Notes under the pieces: generated by a model
The model's database searches: none
The model's input: only the letters and a program-made list of their open reading frames with translations
What the model was told of the DNA's origin: nothing
Position numbers and translations under genes: made by a program
Shown here: positions 1 through 8,696 of the stretch, piece by piece
Position numbering within the stretch: the stretch's first letter is position 1
Layout: every line of letters begins with the position of its first letter
Source: [Eubacterium] cellulosolvens LD2006
GTDB taxonomy: Bacteria; Bacillota; Clostridia; Lachnospirales; Lachnospiraceae
NCBI RefSeq assembly: GCF_000621585.1
Contig: NZ_JHXY01000006.1
Coordinates: 62,001 to 126,000, forward strand
DNA length: 64,000 nt
Direction: 5' to 3'

Positions 1-435
1 GGCAGCCGCTCCGACCATCAGATTGAGAAATGCGCTTTTTCCGCAGAGATCCTTAAATTCCGCGATCAGTCCGCGAAGATACGCATTTTCCGCCGTCTTC
101 GCCGGATCCGCCTTCAGCTGTGGCTCCACGTTGCTGATCACCGAGAAGAGCGGTATCTCCTCCACGCCTGCATCCGCAAAACCGACGACGCCTCTCTCTT
201 CGCTCAGCTCCTCTCTTACGTCTCCGTCCTTTCCGAGACTTGTCACCATTGCCTTTGTAATTTTGCCGTCCGGAAGATAGAGATATACCCCATCTCCCGT
301 GCGGACCGTTCCTCTGATATTTCCTACTGCGGCAGCGCCACCGTCCACAAGCTTTGTACTCTGTTCCGCCAGCATGGTGAAACGCTGATCCCTCTGACCC
401 TCACGGTCAAGTCTGTGCAGCCTTAATTCGCTCAT
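1..435 (-). CDS. Hypothetical protein, C-terminus beyond left edge (partial)
   Basis: An open frame of 145 codons starts with ATG at 435 and runs off the left edge without a stop. The start is supported by an AGGGGG ribosome site about 7 bases upstream. The visible protein begins MSELRLHRLDREGQRDQR and is soluble and charged, with no signal peptide or membrane segment. Its middle (IRGTVRTGDGVYLYLPDG) reads like a small beta-rich domain and the end (AENAYLRGLIAEFKDLCG) like a helix. I do not recognise the family. It has its own extended -10 promoter, so it is probably not co-transcribed with the lipoprotein gene on its right, which ends in a strong terminator. The function is unknown. Confidence 0.7.
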   Translation of the reverse strand, partial: MSELRLHRLDREGQRDQRFTMLAEQSTKLVDGGAAAVGNIRGTVRTGDGVYLYLPDGKITKAMVTSLGKDGDVREELSEERGVVGFADAGVEEIPLFSVISNVEPQLKADPAKTAENAYLRGLIAEFKDLCGKSAFLNLMVGAAA

Positions 436-525
436 TCTTCTTCAAATCCCCCTGAAATTCATGGTCATTCCTTCTGCCGCGCCTCTCGCGGAACAAATCC
501 TTTCCCAGCGCCGCAGAACTTTTTT

Positions 526-534
526 ATTATACCA
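526..534 (-). promoter_or_regulatory. Extended -10 promoter for the gene ending at the left edge
   Basis: Read on the minus strand this is TGGTATAAT, an extended -10 (TGnTATAAT), about 90 bases upstream of the ATG at 435. No good -35 hexamer is present, as is usual for extended -10 promoters. Confidence 0.5.
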
Positions 535-618
535 TTTCCGGGCGTGCTTTGCATACGGCAAGCCCGCCGCGATACAATATTTTTTTGCAATCAAATTCCG
601 GTAAGTATTTATGGAAAG

Positions 619-659
619 AAAAAACTGCCGCAACAGTATTTCATTCACTGCTGCGACAG
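619..659 (-). terminator. Intrinsic terminator after the substrate-binding lipoprotein gene
   Basis: A 13-bp stem (arms 625-637 and 647-659, with a few G-T pairs) is followed on the minus strand by six T residues, 27 bases after the stop codon at 686. Confidence 0.75.
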
Positions 660-685
660 CTTATCCATTTATGTTCCTTTTTCCG

Positions 686-1840
686 TCAGGACGTCAGCTT
701 CCACACATGATTGGTTGTCAGATATCTGGTGGCTTCCTCAAATGACTTTGGAAATTCCATCTCCATCAGCGACGCGTAGCTCTGCTCATACAGCTTCTGC
801 TCAATCGACGTCGTCGGCCGCTTGATCTTCATCTTGGTGATGTCCTTTTCCTCCACCAGGATTTCCCGCGCCTGAAGCCCCGCCTGATATCCCTGAATAT
901 ACGGGTCTACAAAGAGCGCCGCGAGCGCGTATCTCGCGATATCCGCATCGTCGGTCACCAGACCGACTTTTGCCTCTCTGGCCGCTTCCACAATTCCTCT
1001 CGCCTGATCCGAAAGCATACTCTCTGCCGAGATAAACAGAACGCTGGTCTGCTCTGCCGCACAGGAGACAACCTCCTGTGTCGTCACGTCCGCCGGAAGC
1101 TCCAGTTCCTCCCCCTGCCAGTTGTAGGAGGTTCTCACCTTCCGGACCTGTATCGTTGTGTTGTCCGCGGAGGTTCCGATCTCCGCCGCCTTCATGCCGG
1201 ACAGGGGAACCACATATTCCTTCCAGGGAATCCCCGCCTCATCCAGAAGTTTTTCAAGCCGTTCATCCTGAACAACCGCCCTTGTGTCATACGGCGAATA
1301 CAAAATGCCCACGCTCTCCAGATCTCTGGTCGCCTCAATGATCAGCGACAGCGTATCCGTCATATTCGGGGACGACTCGACGCCGGTGATATTCCTGCGG
1401 GTTCTGCGGTCCCAGTCTTCTTCGTCGTCCGCATTTCCAAGGTCCAGAACTTCCCTGTACTCCACAATATTGGTTCCCACGATCGGAATCTCCTCGGTCG
1501 CGTTCGCTGCCACACGCAGAGCGTCCACCCCGTTTGTCATGAGGAGGTCCACCTCCTGCCCGACCAGATCTTTCACATCTTTGTCAACCGAGACCTTGCC
1601 GTTGTCCACCTTCGTGATAATCTCTACATTCTTCTCGCCGATCGTTGCGACAAGCGCGTCCCGGAAGCCCCGGGTCATCTGCGTGCTCTGTCTGTCGTCT
1701 CTGCTCTGCACAATGCCGACCGTATAGCGCGGTCCCGGATCCTGCGCCTCTTCATCCTCTGCTTTTTCCTTTCCGCAGCCGGCGAAAGAAAGCGCCAGTA
1801 TCCCGACAAAAAACAGCGCCGCGATTCTTTTTTTCTTCAT
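686..1840 (-). CDS. ABC transporter substrate-binding lipoprotein (TrpX/ABC_sub_bind-like)
   Basis: This is a 384-residue exported lipoprotein. A lysine-rich start and hydrophobic stretch end in the lipobox LSFAGC at about residues 17-22, so the mature protein would be lipid-anchored outside the membrane. The body has the periplasmic-binding-protein fold pattern of the ABC_sub_bind group: YTVGIVQSRDD near the N-terminus, LLMTNGVDALRVAANAT, then IPIVGTN and VGILYSPYD. Members of that group bind amino acids such as tryptophan or other small ligands. The usual partner permease and ATPase genes are not adjacent: the next gene leftward is unrelated and separately promoted. The gene lies 2 bases behind the LtaS-like gene, so the two share a transcript. 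The ligand cannot be assigned. Confidence 0.8.
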   Translation of the reverse strand: MKKKRIAALFFVGILALSFAGCGKEKAEDEEAQDPGPRYTVGIVQSRDDRQSTQMTRGFRDALVATIGEKNVEIITKVDNGKVSVDKDVKDLVGQEVDLLMTNGVDALRVAANATEEIPIVGTNIVEYREVLDLGNADDEEDWDRRTRRNITGVESSPNMTDTLSLIIEATRDLESVGILYSPYDTRAVVQDERLEKLLDEAGIPWKEYVVPLSGMKAAEIGTSADNTTIQVRKVRTSYNWQGEELELPADVTTQEVVSCAAEQTSVLFISAESMLSDQARGIVEAAREAKVGLVTDDADIARYALAALFVDPYIQGYQAGLQAREILVEEKDITKMKIKRPTTSIEQKLYEQSYASLMEMEFPKSFEEATRYLTTNHVWKLTS

Positions 1841-1842
1841 AA

Positions 1843-3927
1843 TCAGTCTTCCTCCTCGCTCTCTTCTCTTTCGGGAGCAGTGTACGTCCTCTGATTCGAA
1901 GACCGCAGGATATCATTGCCCGACCCCATCTGGTTGACAACGACGGTATCTCCGGATTCCAGTTTTTCCGAGTCAAACGTGAGATGCTGCCCGCTCTGAT
2001 ACTCCGTGTCAACCTGTTTTCCGTTGATGTATACTTTACTCCATTTGCTGAAATGATCGCCGAACACATGGCCGGAGCCTCCAAACCGGTACACGCGGTC
2101 CAGCGTGACGTCGTGGATTCCCATCTGAATACCGGTCGCAGGATACGGATCCTTTCCGTCGTAAACGTATTTCTCTCCGTAGAGAAGATCATACTGCAGC
2201 GTCTCCAGTCCCTTCATGTACTCGAACGAACCGGCCGGAATGCCTTTCCGGATCATAGACTGATTGTAGTCCATGATCGTGCCGCCGTGAATGCCGAGTC
2301 TGTCATAGAACTCACTGACCACATTGTAGGACGTCAGATCCATATCTTTTTTCTCCATGCCGAAATTGTTCCAGGTGATGTATTTCGTCTGAAAAATATC
2401 GTTTGTCGTGAGATCCTCGTTTGTGAGCCCCATGGTCGGAATGTGATCGCCGAACATGATCACGAGCGTCGGCTCGCCCCTCTGATCGAGCATATCGATG
2501 TAATTCCGGATCCACTCATCCTCCCGGTGGAGCATATTTACGTAGTATTCCCACTTGTTGTTGAGGGCTGCGTCTTTTCCTGCAGCGGTAACCTGTACCT
2601 CCGGATCAGAGAAAACTTTTTTCTCCGGGTAGTTTCCATGCGTCGCGACCGTGATGGTGTAGACAAAATCCGCGTCCGACGTCGAATCCATTGCGTCCTT
2701 TGTCGCGTCGATCAGAATATCGTCAGTCGGCCATGAGCGGATCGGGTTGTACTCCGTGATGTCCAGCATCTCTTTTGACGTGAATGTATTGAATCCCATT
2801 TTTGAGAAGGAATTCTTTCTGCTGTAAAAATTCGCTCCGTTGTTGTGAACGACATGGCAGCTGTACCCGAGGCTGTTTAGATCCGAAGCCAGGCTCTCAC
2901 AGCCGTCCACCTTCTTCAGAACGGTCTTCTGCGGATACTCGCCGGGTCCGAAAAACTGAAGGGACATGCCTGTGAGCATCTCGAACTCCGTGTCGCAGGT
3001 TCCCGCGCCAACGACCGGAACCCGCAGGTGTCCGGAGGAATACTCCGACTCGAGCTTGTGGAAATACGGAACAGGATCCCCGTCCATCTCCAGATATTTC
3101 ACTTCCGTGGGATCAAGATAGGACTCGAGGAGAACAACGACGATGTTGACATTTTTTCCGTTCACAGGTTTTGTCTCGCCCGTCTTCGTCTCTTCCCGAA
3201 CCTTTTTCACCTCGTCCTCACAGTACCAGATCGGTTTTTTCATGCCCAGACCGAACACAGACGAGCCGAAGCCGTAGAGAAAACCGTTATCCGAATATCC
3301 CTGCGCAAGATTTCCGAAGTACGCGTTCAGATGACCTTTGTACTGCAGTGTTTTTGTAAGAAACGGAAGACCGGCAAATAATGCCGCGCAGAAAGCAAAA
3401 CGGAACAGGATATGCACCTTTGCTTCTGTTTTTCTTCCCTTTATGAACAGCACAATCAGATAGACAATCACAACGGTCATCCCCGTGATGATCAGAACAC
3501 TCTCTCCCGCGGAGACATACTTCGAGTTCTTCATGCTGAGAAGATCCCCGATCATACTGATATCCGTGTATCCAAACGGAGAAACTCTGCTGAGAAGAAC
3601 TACGCCGTTGATTGCTCCGAGAATCAGCAGAACCACCGTGATCAGCGACCGCACAAAACTCCTCCGCTTCGCGAGGAAGGACAGCGAATAGATCACGTAA
3701 ACCACGAGAACATTGTAACAGAACGCCGTCGTGTGAAGTCTGCAGAAGCTGATCGTCTCTGAAAACGAATGACGCGCCATCCACTCTATAACGAACACCA
3801 GAAGGAACGACAACGGCAGCATCCAGAGGAGGGCCGTCTTTTCCTTCAGGCGAACCGCTTTTTCCGGAATTCTCACTCTCGGGATTTTTTCCGTTACCTT
3901 TTTCACCTTTTGAATCAATTTCTTCAT
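1843..3927 (-). CDS. Lipoteichoic acid synthase-like sulfatase-fold membrane enzyme
   Basis: This 694-residue protein has about five N-terminal membrane segments (roughly residues 32-50, 67-85, 92-112, 142-162 and 172-190) and an extracellular alkaline-phosphatase/sulfatase-fold domain. The LtaS catalytic set is in place: Glu268 in LLESY, the expected nucleophile Thr310 in GAGTCDTEFE, His430 in ATHGNY, and Asp494-His495 in FGDHIP. Family members transfer glycerol-phosphate from phosphatidylglycerol to build lipoteichoic acid, or act as related phosphoglycerol transferases. About 100 residues beyond the catalytic core form a beta-rich tail ending in an acidic stretch, which canonical LtaS lacks. 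The gene is first in an operon with the substrate-binding lipoprotein and is driven by a good promoter near 4106-4134. The exact polymer made is uncertain. Confidence 0.85.
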   Translation of the reverse strand: MKKLIQKVKKVTEKIPRVRIPEKAVRLKEKTALLWMLPLSFLLVFVIEWMARHSFSETISFCRLHTTAFCYNVLVVYVIYSLSFLAKRRSFVRSLITVVLLILGAINGVVLLSRVSPFGYTDISMIGDLLSMKNSKYVSAGESVLIITGMTVVIVYLIVLFIKGRKTEAKVHILFRFAFCAALFAGLPFLTKTLQYKGHLNAYFGNLAQGYSDNGFLYGFGSSVFGLGMKKPIWYCEDEVKKVREETKTGETKPVNGKNVNIVVVLLESYLDPTEVKYLEMDGDPVPYFHKLESEYSSGHLRVPVVGAGTCDTEFEMLTGMSLQFFGPGEYPQKTVLKKVDGCESLASDLNSLGYSCHVVHNNGANFYSRKNSFSKMGFNTFTSKEMLDITEYNPIRSWPTDDILIDATKDAMDSTSDADFVYTITVATHGNYPEKKVFSDPEVQVTAAGKDAALNNKWEYYVNMLHREDEWIRNYIDMLDQRGEPTLVIMFGDHIPTMGLTNEDLTTNDIFQTKYITWNNFGMEKKDMDLTSYNVVSEFYDRLGIHGGTIMDYNQSMIRKGIPAGSFEYMKGLETLQYDLLYGEKYVYDGKDPYPATGIQMGIHDVTLDRVYRFGGSGHVFGDHFSKWSKVYINGKQVDTEYQSGQHLTFDSEKLESGDTVVVNQMGSGNDILRSSNQRTYTAPEREESEEED

Positions 3928-3983
3928 AATATAATCACCCTGACTGATTTTTAAAGATGTATGTTTTTGTGTAAGCGCTAACT

Positions 3984-4092
3984 ACGCAGGCGGACTTCCT
4001 ATCCCCCATCTCCTCAATCCCCCCGGTGAGCGCACGCGGGCGAAAGACGCACGAGCAGAATCGCGTCAGCGATCTTCTGATCTGCGAGTTGC
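3984..4092 (+). repeat. Intergenic repeat module S, copy 1 (in the ltaS-like 5' leader)
   Basis: The stretch contains a GCGGACTTC segment and then CGAGCAGAATCGCGTCAGCG followed by ATCTGCGAG. The same order recurs at 25664-25793 and, in part, at 58914-58980. CAGAATCGC and GCGATCTTCTG can pair as a hairpin. It lies between the promoter at 4106-4134 and the LtaS-like start, so it is transcribed (antisense orientation) in that leader. Confidence 0.55.
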
Positions 4093-4105
4093 ACAACTAA
4101 TCCAA

Positions 4106-4134
4106 ATAATACCAATCTTATCCACGGCGGTCAA
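4106..4134 (-). promoter_or_regulatory. Promoter for the LtaS-like/lipoprotein operon
   Basis: On the minus strand this reads TTGACC, 17 bases, TATTAT, close to the sigma-A consensus. It implies a leader of about 170 bases that carries repeat module S. Confidence 0.75.
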
Positions 4135-4260
4135 TATTATCATTTTTAACTGTTTTTCTGCCGTTTTTCCTTTTTTCGAATTCCCTTCCCTACGTTTATT
4201 ATACAGCAAGTTGTCACTGTCGATATTTTTTAAGAGACACTGCTTCATCCGTGTTTCCCT

Positions 4261-4283
4261 GCATCCGCGTACAAAGCGGATGC
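4261..4283 (+). other. Small hairpin in the chemoreceptor leader
   Basis: GCATCCGC and GCGGATGC form a perfect 8-bp stem with a 7-base loop about 50 bases before the chemoreceptor start. There is no T-tract on either strand. The role is unknown. The rest of 4135-4334 holds nothing else I can name. Confidence 0.4.
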
Positions 4284-4334
4284 TATCCCGGCATTAATCC
4301 CCACTATTACCGTTTTACAGAAAGGATCGTACAC

Positions 4335-5672
4335 ATGAAGAATCTAAGTCTGCGTAAGAAATTCGTCGGTGTGGCTCTGATGATGACTGTCACCGTTGTT
4401 GTAATTATGTCCCTCGCCTACTATGCCTTCCGTCGAATGCAGTCGGCAGGATACGGATACGGAGAGAAGTTCCTTGCCGACGGAAAGATCGAACAGGCGG
4501 ATCTGGACGCGATGCTCGCGAGTCTCACCAAGGTGCACAACAATGTCGTCCTCGGAATGGCCATTGTTTTTCCGATTATTCTTCTTATGGCCGTCATTGT
4601 CTTCTTTATGCTCGCCAGATATATCAATACCGGCATACGCGAACTTACCGCCGCCATCGACGTCATGAAGAACGGAGAATTCGATTACGAGCTGAACGCC
4701 GATTTCTTCGGCACAGATGAGATCGGACAGGCCGTCGAGGGATATCGTCAAATGCAGGAACAGACCAGCGTCGTCATCTCCGATACCGTACACGTCCTTA
4801 CCGAGATGAGCGCCGGCACCTTTAATACGAAGGTGGCTCACAGCGGTTCCTTCGTGGGCCAGTATTCTCAGATCGCCCAGGCCTTCGATAAAATCAACGC
4901 AAACCTCAAGGACATCTTTACAAATATGAATCAGGTTGCCAATCAGGTTCAGACCGGATCCGCACAGATCGCAAGCGGCGCGCTGACCCTGTCGCAGGGT
5001 TCCACGGAACAGGCTGCAACCATTCAGGAACTGACCGGAACGATCACTGAACTCGCCGCACAGATCCACGAAAACGCAAAGAACGCATCCGAAGTTGAAA
5101 AAGTCTCCGGTCAGATGGAAGATCAGATCAGTGAACAGAACCGCGAGATGGGCCGGATGCTCGACGCGATGAAAGTGATCCGTGATAAATCCAACCAGAT
5201 CGAGAACATCATCAAGACCATTGACGATATTGCTTTCCAGACAAACATCCTTGCCCTCAACGCCGCTGTCGAGGCAGCAAGAGCCGGCGTTGCGGGAAAA
5301 GGTTTCTCTGTCGTTGCCGATGAGGTTCGGAATCTTGCCGGAAAGTCCGCGGAAGCCGCAGCAGAGACTTCCAGCCTGATCGAAAGCACAATCCAGGCCG
5401 TAAAGAACGGCTCCGAAATCGTCACCGGATCCGCAAAATCCCTCGCCGCCGTCGTGGACAGCGCCCAGAACAGCAAGCGCCTGATTGGCGAGATCTCGAA
5501 CGAAATGCAGCTCGAGTCGGAATCCATGAAGGAAGTAACCGACGGTCTGCAGCAGATTTCCGAGGTTGTGCAGCAGAACAGCTCTACCGCGGAATCGAGC
5601 TCCAACTCCAGCCAGAAGCTCGACGAACACGCAAAGATTCTTCGCGAGATGGTCGAGAAGATTTCCGTATAA
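4335..5672 (+). CDS. Methyl-accepting chemotaxis protein with minimal sensor loop
   Basis: The start is the ATG at 4335, preceded by AGAAAGGA; a longer in-frame extension back to 4251 lacks a ribosome site. The 445-residue protein has a membrane segment at about residues 12-33, an external loop of only some 35-45 residues, a second membrane segment near 72-93, a HAMP region, and a long cytoplasmic coiled coil. The signalling tip is clear: [20 protein letters not shown], then [20 protein letters not shown]. Such proteins relay signals to CheA through CheW. The loop is too short for a standard Cache or four-helix ligand domain, so it may sense membrane, redox or cytoplasmic cues, or a partner protein. 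It is monocistronic with a terminator at 5748-5783. No other chemotaxis genes are nearby. Confidence 0.9.
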   Translation: MKNLSLRKKFVGVALMMTVTVVVIMSLAYYAFRRMQSAGYGYGEKFLADGKIEQADLDAMLASLTKVHNNVVLGMAIVFPIILLMAVIVFFMLARYINTGIRELTAAIDVMKNGEFDYELNADFFGTDEIGQAVEGYRQMQEQTSVVISDTVHVLTEMSAGTFNTKVAHSGSFVGQYSQIAQAFDKINANLKDIFTNMNQVANQVQTGSAQIASGALTLSQGSTEQAATIQELTGTITELAAQIHENAKNASEVEKVSGQMEDQISEQNREMGRMLDAMKVIRDKSNQIENIIKTIDDIAFQTNILALNAAVEAARAGVAGKGFSVVADEVRNLAGKSAEAAAETSSLIESTIQAVKNGSEIVTGSAKSLAAVVDSAQNSKRLIGEISNEMQLESESMKEVTDGLQQISEVVQQNSSTAESSSNSSQKLDEHAKILREMVEKISV

Positions 5673-5747
5673 GCTTCCTGTTTTTCATATTTCCATTTCA
5701 TCGTCAACGTGGTTCTTCCTTTTATATCCACATAGATAACCATTCCC

Positions 5748-5783
5748 GGAGGGGACTGTACACAACAGTCCTCTCCTTTTTTT
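5748..5783 (+). terminator. Terminator of the chemoreceptor gene
   Basis: GGAGGGGACTGT pairs with ACAGTCCTCTCC (one bulge), followed by seven T residues. Confidence 0.85.
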
Positions 5784-5855
5784 GTCCAATTTAACAACAA
5801 CTCACCCAATATGTTCGAAACCTTAGCAAAATTCTTTAAAATCTATGTAAATATA

Positions 5856-5885
5856 TTGATATTCTTCCTGATTAATGTGTAAAAT
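5856..5885 (+). promoter_or_regulatory. Promoter of the first secreted paralog
   Basis: TTGATA, 18 bases, TAAAAT. The -10 and following bases (TAAAAT then GAAATC) are nearly repeated at 8627-8655 before the second paralog, so both genes probably share promoter type and control. Confidence 0.7.
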
Positions 5886-5926
5886 ATATAAGAAATCCAA
5901 TTATTTATGCATGAGGTGGAAGTTGT

Positions 5927-8350
5927 ATGAAAAAAGGAAAAAAATTTGCAACACTCGCGCTCAGCGCGATGATGGCCGCGGCAATCGCCGCGCCGGCAGT
6001 GCCCGGTACCCCGCTGACTCTCGGTGAAAAAATCGGTCTCGGTCCGGTGACCGCTGAAGCAGCGCAGGAAACCGTACAGCTCCCGGACGGCTGGTACTAC
6101 ATCAAGAATGTAAACGCGCAGAAATATCTGCAGGTAGCCGGTGATCAGGCGAGCAATGTCACCAATGTCGAGATCCGTCAGGGAAGTGGATCCGCGGGAC
6201 AGAAGTGGTATCTCCAGAACAGAGGAGACGGCTATGTGACACTGAAATCCGGTGTCGGAAATTTCAACATCGATATTGCAAACGGAAGCAGCGAGAACAA
6301 CGCGAACGTACAGATCTATGACGCCTACAACGGAAACGCACAGCAGTTTATCATCCAGACGACAGACCGGGCCAATGCCTATGCCATCGCCTCCCGCGCC
6401 AGCAACGGGGCAAGGGTTCTGGACGCCGAGGGAAGAGGTACGACGGACGGAACAAACGTCCTGCAGTGGCAGTACACAGGAGGCACCAACCAGCAGTGGA
6501 TCTTTGAGCCGGTGTCCGGACAGAATCCGGTACAGCCGACAACAAAAGCAGTTGCAGCTGCCGGCGATAAAGTTTTTGACACCCTGCAGGATGCTGTTGA
6601 CAACGCAGGCGGAGATCATAAAATCCGTCTTCTGAAACCGGTAGACATCTCCGCGACAGGTCTTCACATTCCGAAATCCAAAAAGATTACGCTCGATCTC
6701 GCCGAGGTGAACGCAGATTCTGCAGAAGGCGGAGAGAAAACCATCGCCCTCCTCACAGGTACCGGCGATAAAGGAATTACCGTCGAGGGCGGCCTCATCA
6801 TTACCGATTCCGACGACGAGGAGAGTATCATCGCCACAAAGGAGGACGGCACAGATGCCCTCATCACAGTCAGCGGATCCGGTTCCTTCCACCTCCTCAG
6901 GGGAGTCATTGATTCCACGGGATCCGAAGCGGACAACGGCGGAAGCCACGCCGTCATCGCGAACGATAATGCAAGAGTTACAATCAAAGAAGCTACGATG
7001 GCTCAGGCGAAAATCATTGCAAAGAACCGATCGACCGTCGTTCTGAACGACAAAGCCACACTGGATACGCGCGGAGGTTCCCTGATCAATCTGAACAGCG
7101 TCGTTGTAGAGGATCACAGCGCAACAACACTCCGCTTCAGTGCGTCTCCGTATCTCCGCTCCGGTGAGCTTGGAAAATCGAAGGGCTCCTATGTCGTTAC
7201 GACAGACAAAGGCCATGTGGCAGTTGCCGGCGGAATCTTCAAGACAGACGCACGCGTGAGCTGCCTCTATGCAAGCGGCACAGGCTCGGTCAATGTTGCC
7301 GGCGGATACTACAGACAGGACGTACCGGATGAGCAGATCGCCGACGGCTTCGCAAAAACCGTGGAGTACATCGTGGACGACAACGCCGGCGGAAGAGAGA
7401 TCTACTATGTCGCAATCAGGAAAGCTTCGGAAGTAAGCCCGACGCCTACAGAGATGCCGGTATCCGAGACATACGGAACGATATATGCAACCAATCTTAC
7501 TCTGAAGGGGAAAGTTGGTCTGAACGCATATCTCGCTCTCCCGGAAAGAATTTTGAACGACGCGGACGCAGTCATTGAGATCACAAGAAACGGAAAGAAA
7601 GACACCTTCCGTGTGTCCGATCTCGAGGTTTTCGAGGCCAACAGGCAGAAACTCGTGTCCGTTACAACTTATGTCACCGCGAAAGAAATGTCCGACGACA
7701 TTGATATCAAAGTTCTTTCCGGCAAAGGCGTCGCTCTTCCTTTGAAAGACACCGACGGAAACCGGTCCAAAAACGGAGCCTACACAACGTCCGTCAAAGA
7801 GACGCTCGCAAAGGCAAAGAACAACAGTGGTATTGCAAAGAATCTGAAAACGCTTTACAGCGCGCTCGAAACCTATGGCCAGTATGCACAGCTGTACTTT
7901 AAACACAACAGCGAGGGCGTAGAACCGGCTGACGCACTCACAGATGTCAAAGACAGCACGATCGAGGCGTTCAAAGCGAAAAAGAGCGGAAGTCTCTCCG
8001 GCGTATCCTTCGTCGGCGGTAACCTGATTCTGGATTCCGACACCACGCTGATGATCTACTTCACATCCGGGAAGGATCTCTCCAACTACACCTTTGCGAT
8101 TGACGGCAAAGAAATGGAAGCAGAGAAAGACGGAAATTACTACATCCTTACCCTGAACGGTATCGAAGCAAAGAACCTGAACAAGGCGTATGCGTTCTCT
8201 GTATCCGACGGTAAAAACACACTGACGGTCAACTACAGCGCTCTCACATACGCGGCAACCACACTTTCCGGATCAAACCCGGATCTGGTAAACGTCATGA
8301 AGGCAATGTATAAATACAACGTCGCCGCAGACGCATATTTCAATTCCTGA
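5927..8350 (+). CDS. Large secreted protein: ricin-type lectin domain + beta-helix-like region + conserved C-terminal domain
   Basis: The 807-residue protein has a signal peptide (lysine-rich start, long hydrophobic run, likely cut near AEAAQE at about residue 47). Residues about 50-200 form a ricin-type beta-trefoil lectin with the expected Q-x-W-like motifs QKWYL, QQFII and QQWIF, implying carbohydrate binding. After a short linker, residues about 210-500 are rich in short beta repeats and look like a right-handed beta-helix (ITLDLAEVNAD, GITVEGGLIITDSDD, VAVAGGIF). A Pro-Thr linker near 505 leads to a C-terminal region of about 290 residues (YGTIYATNLTLKGKVGLNAY to the end YKYNVAADAYF). 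The last two regions are strongly shared with the next gene. No LPXTG, SLH or other anchor is visible, so it is released or held non-covalently. The role is unknown; surface glycan binding is an inference. Confidence 0.85.
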   Translation: MKKGKKFATLALSAMMAAAIAAPAVPGTPLTLGEKIGLGPVTAEAAQETVQLPDGWYYIKNVNAQKYLQVAGDQASNVTNVEIRQGSGSAGQKWYLQNRGDGYVTLKSGVGNFNIDIANGSSENNANVQIYDAYNGNAQQFIIQTTDRANAYAIASRASNGARVLDAEGRGTTDGTNVLQWQYTGGTNQQWIFEPVSGQNPVQPTTKAVAAAGDKVFDTLQDAVDNAGGDHKIRLLKPVDISATGLHIPKSKKITLDLAEVNADSAEGGEKTIALLTGTGDKGITVEGGLIITDSDDEESIIATKEDGTDALITVSGSGSFHLLRGVIDSTGSEADNGGSHAVIANDNARVTIKEATMAQAKIIAKNRSTVVLNDKATLDTRGGSLINLNSVVVEDHSATTLRFSASPYLRSGELGKSKGSYVVTTDKGHVAVAGGIFKTDARVSCLYASGTGSVNVAGGYYRQDVPDEQIADGFAKTVEYIVDDNAGGREIYYVAIRKASEVSPTPTEMPVSETYGTIYATNLTLKGKVGLNAYLALPERILNDADAVIEITRNGKKDTFRVSDLEVFEANRQKLVSVTTYVTAKEMSDDIDIKVLSGKGVALPLKDTDGNRSKNGAYTTSVKETLAKAKNNSGIAKNLKTLYSALETYGQYAQLYFKHNSEGVEPADALTDVKDSTIEAFKAKKSGSLSGVSFVGGNLILDSDTTLMIYFTSGKDLSNYTFAIDGKEMEAEKDGNYYILTLNGIEAKNLNKAYAFSVSDGKNTLTVNYSALTYAATTLSGSNPDLVNVMKAMYKYNVAADAYFNS

Positions 8351-8432
8351 TTCCGGAAAAAGGTATTTTTCTCTTGTACCTCAGATAAATCTGCAAACGC
8401 AGAGCACACAAAACCAGCATCAATTTTCATTC

Positions 8433-8466
8433 GGGCAGCCGCGCGGAAAAATCCGCGTGTGCTGCC
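8433..8466 (+). terminator. Probable terminator after the first secreted paralog
   Basis: GGGCAGCCGCGCGGA and TCCGCGTGTGCTGCC form a strong hairpin about 80 bases after the stop. The downstream T-tract is weak (TCATTTTC). The rest of 8351-8626 is AT-rich with no gene. Confidence 0.6.
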
Positions 8467-8626
8467 TCATTTTCGTGTTACAGGAACTTCCTTCGGAATC
8501 TCAATTGTCCAAAAATACCGGTCAAATTGGAGCCCGAAATCCCAAAACACCGTTCAAAAAATAATAGTAAAACACTAAAAATATATCATTTTAACGATAA
8601 AATAATTCGAATTGTACAACATTTTG

Positions 8627-8655
8627 TTGGTATTTCACTCTTTTTATTGTAAAAT
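8627..8655 (+). promoter_or_regulatory. Promoter of the second secreted paralog
   Basis: TTGGTA, 17 bases, TAAAAT, with the same downstream GAAATC block as the promoter at 5856-5885. Confidence 0.7.
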
Positions 8656-8696
8656 GTAAGAGAAATCAAATTTCAATAGCAAAGTGGGGGATTTAT

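Noticed and set aside
4135-4334. Cyclic di-GMP riboswitch before the chemoreceptor gene
   Set aside because: The only structure is an 8-bp hairpin; the GEMM conserved core and tetraloop receptor are absent.
5843-7906. 687-codon open frame antisense to the lectin-domain protein
   Set aside because: The plus-strand protein has a signal peptide, domains and a paralog; the antisense frame has none of these.
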